Positions 7,484 to 8,511 of a DNA stretch of 8,511 bases are shown here, one piece after another. The DNA comes from Myxococcales bacterium. GTDB lineage: Bacteria; Myxococcota; Polyangia; Fen-1088. A program made the position numbers and the translations under genes. The stretch is taken from NCBI GenBank assembly GCA_003155465.1, contig PMCR01000337.1, positions 134-8,644 on the forward strand, in the 5' to 3' direction. The first letter of the stretch is position 1. Every line of letters starts with the position of its first letter. The notes under the pieces were generated by a model. It saw nothing but the letters and a program-made list of their open reading frames with translations, made no database searches and was not told the DNA's origin.

Positions 7484-8511
7484 ATGGACAACATCGAAGG
7501 CCCCACGCCCCCTCCTGCAACCCCGCCCGCGCCTCCCCCGCCGCCGCCGGCGAACATCGGGCTGCGCATCCCGGTCGCCATCGAGGAGGAGATGAAGTCA
7601 TCGTTTATGGACTACGCCATGAGCGTGATCGTCGCGCGCGCGCTGCCCGACGCGCGCGACGGACTCAAGCCGGTACACCGGCGAATCCTCTATACCCAAC
7701 ACTTGATGAACAACCTGTGGAATCGGCCGTACATCAAGTGTGCGCGCGTGGTCGGCGATGTCCTGGGCAAGTTCCATCCCCACGGCGATACCGCTTGCTA
7801 CGACGCCCTGGTCCGGCTGGCGCAGGATTTTTCCATGCGCTACCCGCTCATCGACGGACAGGGGAACTTCGGCTCGGTCGACGGTGATCCAGCAGCCGCT
7901 TACCGCTACACCGAGTGCCGCATGGAGAAGATCGGCCAGGAACTGCTAGCCGACATCGACAAGCAGACAGTCGAATTCCAGCCCAACTACGACGACAAGG
8001 AAACCGAGCCCACGGTGCTGCCCACGCGCCTGCCCAATCTGCTGGTCAACGGCTCCTCCGGCATCGCGGTGGGAATGGCCACCAACATCCCACCCCACAA
8101 CCTGGGCGAGATCGTCGACGCGACCATCGCGGTCATCCGCAACCCGGACATCGATGTCGACGAGTTGCTCGAGATCGTCACGGGGCCCGACTTTCCCACC
8201 GCTGGGATAATCTGTGGCCGCAACGGCATCCGGCAGGCCTACGAATCAGGACGCGGCAGCATCCTGGTGCGCGCCCGCACCTCGGTGGAGGAACACCCGA
8301 AGTCCGGGCGCAAGTCCATCGTGGCCACCGAGATCCCGTACCAGGTCAACAAGGCCAAGCTCATCGAGAAGATCGCGGAACTGGTGCGCGAGAAGAGAAT
8401 CGACGGGATCTCCGACGTGCGCGACGAGTCGGATCGAGAGGGCATGCGGGTGGTGGTGGATCTGAAGAAGGACGCCGTGCCCGAGGTGGTGATGAACAAC
8501 CTGTGGAAGAT
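7484..8511 (+). CDS. gyrA: DNA gyrase subunit A (GyrA), N-terminal part, 3' end missing
   Basis: 342 complete codons are visible. GyrA is the breakage-reunion subunit of gyrase (A2B2), which introduces negative supercoils using ATP. After a Pro-rich leader (residues 7-23), the family sequence starts at about residue 30. Landmarks are [27 protein letters not shown] strands at 34-56, [11 protein letters not shown] at 59-69, [16 protein letters not shown] at 87-102, the catalytic Tyr142 in [29 protein letters not shown] in the tower region, GPDFPT, and [19 protein letters not shown]. Numbering is offset by 20 from E. coli GyrA, so Thr103 and Asp107 match Ser83 and Asp87 of the quinolone-binding helix. 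The ATG at 7484 is the only ATG ahead of the conserved region, but it has no clear ribosome binding site. An in-frame TTG at 7460 is the only alternative after the stop at 7442. gyrB is not next to it upstream. ParC is the main alternative identity, and the C-terminal domain that would settle it lies outside. Confidence 0.88.
   Translation, partial: MDNIEGPTPPPATPPAPPPPPPANIGLRIPVAIEEEMKSSFMDYAMSVIVARALPDARDGLKPVHRRILYTQHLMNNLWNRPYIKCARVVGDVLGKFHPHGDTACYDALVRLAQDFSMRYPLIDGQGNFGSVDGDPAAAYRYTECRMEKIGQELLADIDKQTVEFQPNYDDKETEPTVLPTRLPNLLVNGSSGIAVGMATNIPPHNLGEIVDATIAVIRNPDIDVDELLEIVTGPDFPTAGIICGRNGIRQAYESGRGSILVRARTSVEEHPKSGRKSIVATEIPYQVNKAKLIEKIAELVREKRIDGISDVRDESDREGMRVVVDLKKDAVPEVVMNNLWK

Noticed and set aside
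7212..7601. Minus-strand open frames (129 and 119 codons) covering the gyrA start
   Set aside because: They overlap the start of gyrA on the opposite strand, lack a ribosome binding site I could see and have low-complexity sequence.

Overview
The window looks like chromosomal DNA from a GC-rich Gram-negative bacterium. A Myxococcota-like or other former-deltaproteobacterial host is my best guess. The guess rests on a very long lipoprotein made of choice-of-anchor-D/ASH-type Ig-like repeats behind a short Asp/Thr/Ala-rich linker, a GAF/HD-GYP protein, and a GyrA with Thr at the position of E. coli Ser83. No RNA gene, CRISPR array, insertion sequence or phage gene was seen.

Layout: (1) 1-774, plus strand: the 3' end of a gene for a GAF-HD-GYP cyclic-di-GMP phosphodiesterase. 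(2) 775-966: a short convergent intergenic region with an imperfect tandem repeat and a strong hairpin that can terminate transcription from both sides. (3) 967-6972, minus strand: one gene of about 6 kb encoding a 2001-residue secreted lipoprotein with about 15 tandem Ig-like repeats, each carrying a pair of cysteines at an equivalent place. (4) 6973-7483: a divergent intergenic region of about 510 bases with a candidate promoter for the lipoprotein, two imperfect dyads and a GC-rich hairpin in the leader of the next gene. (5) 7484-8511, plus strand: the 5' part of gyrA (DNA gyrase subunit A), which runs out of the window.

The three genes do not form an operon. The HD-GYP gene and the lipoprotein gene converge, and the lipoprotein gene and gyrA diverge. 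No shared pathway is visible. Cyclic-di-GMP signalling often controls surface proteins, so a link between the HD-GYP protein and the lipoprotein is possible, but the sequence does not show one. The most unusual object is the giant lipoprotein. I found no convincing undescribed multi-gene system.
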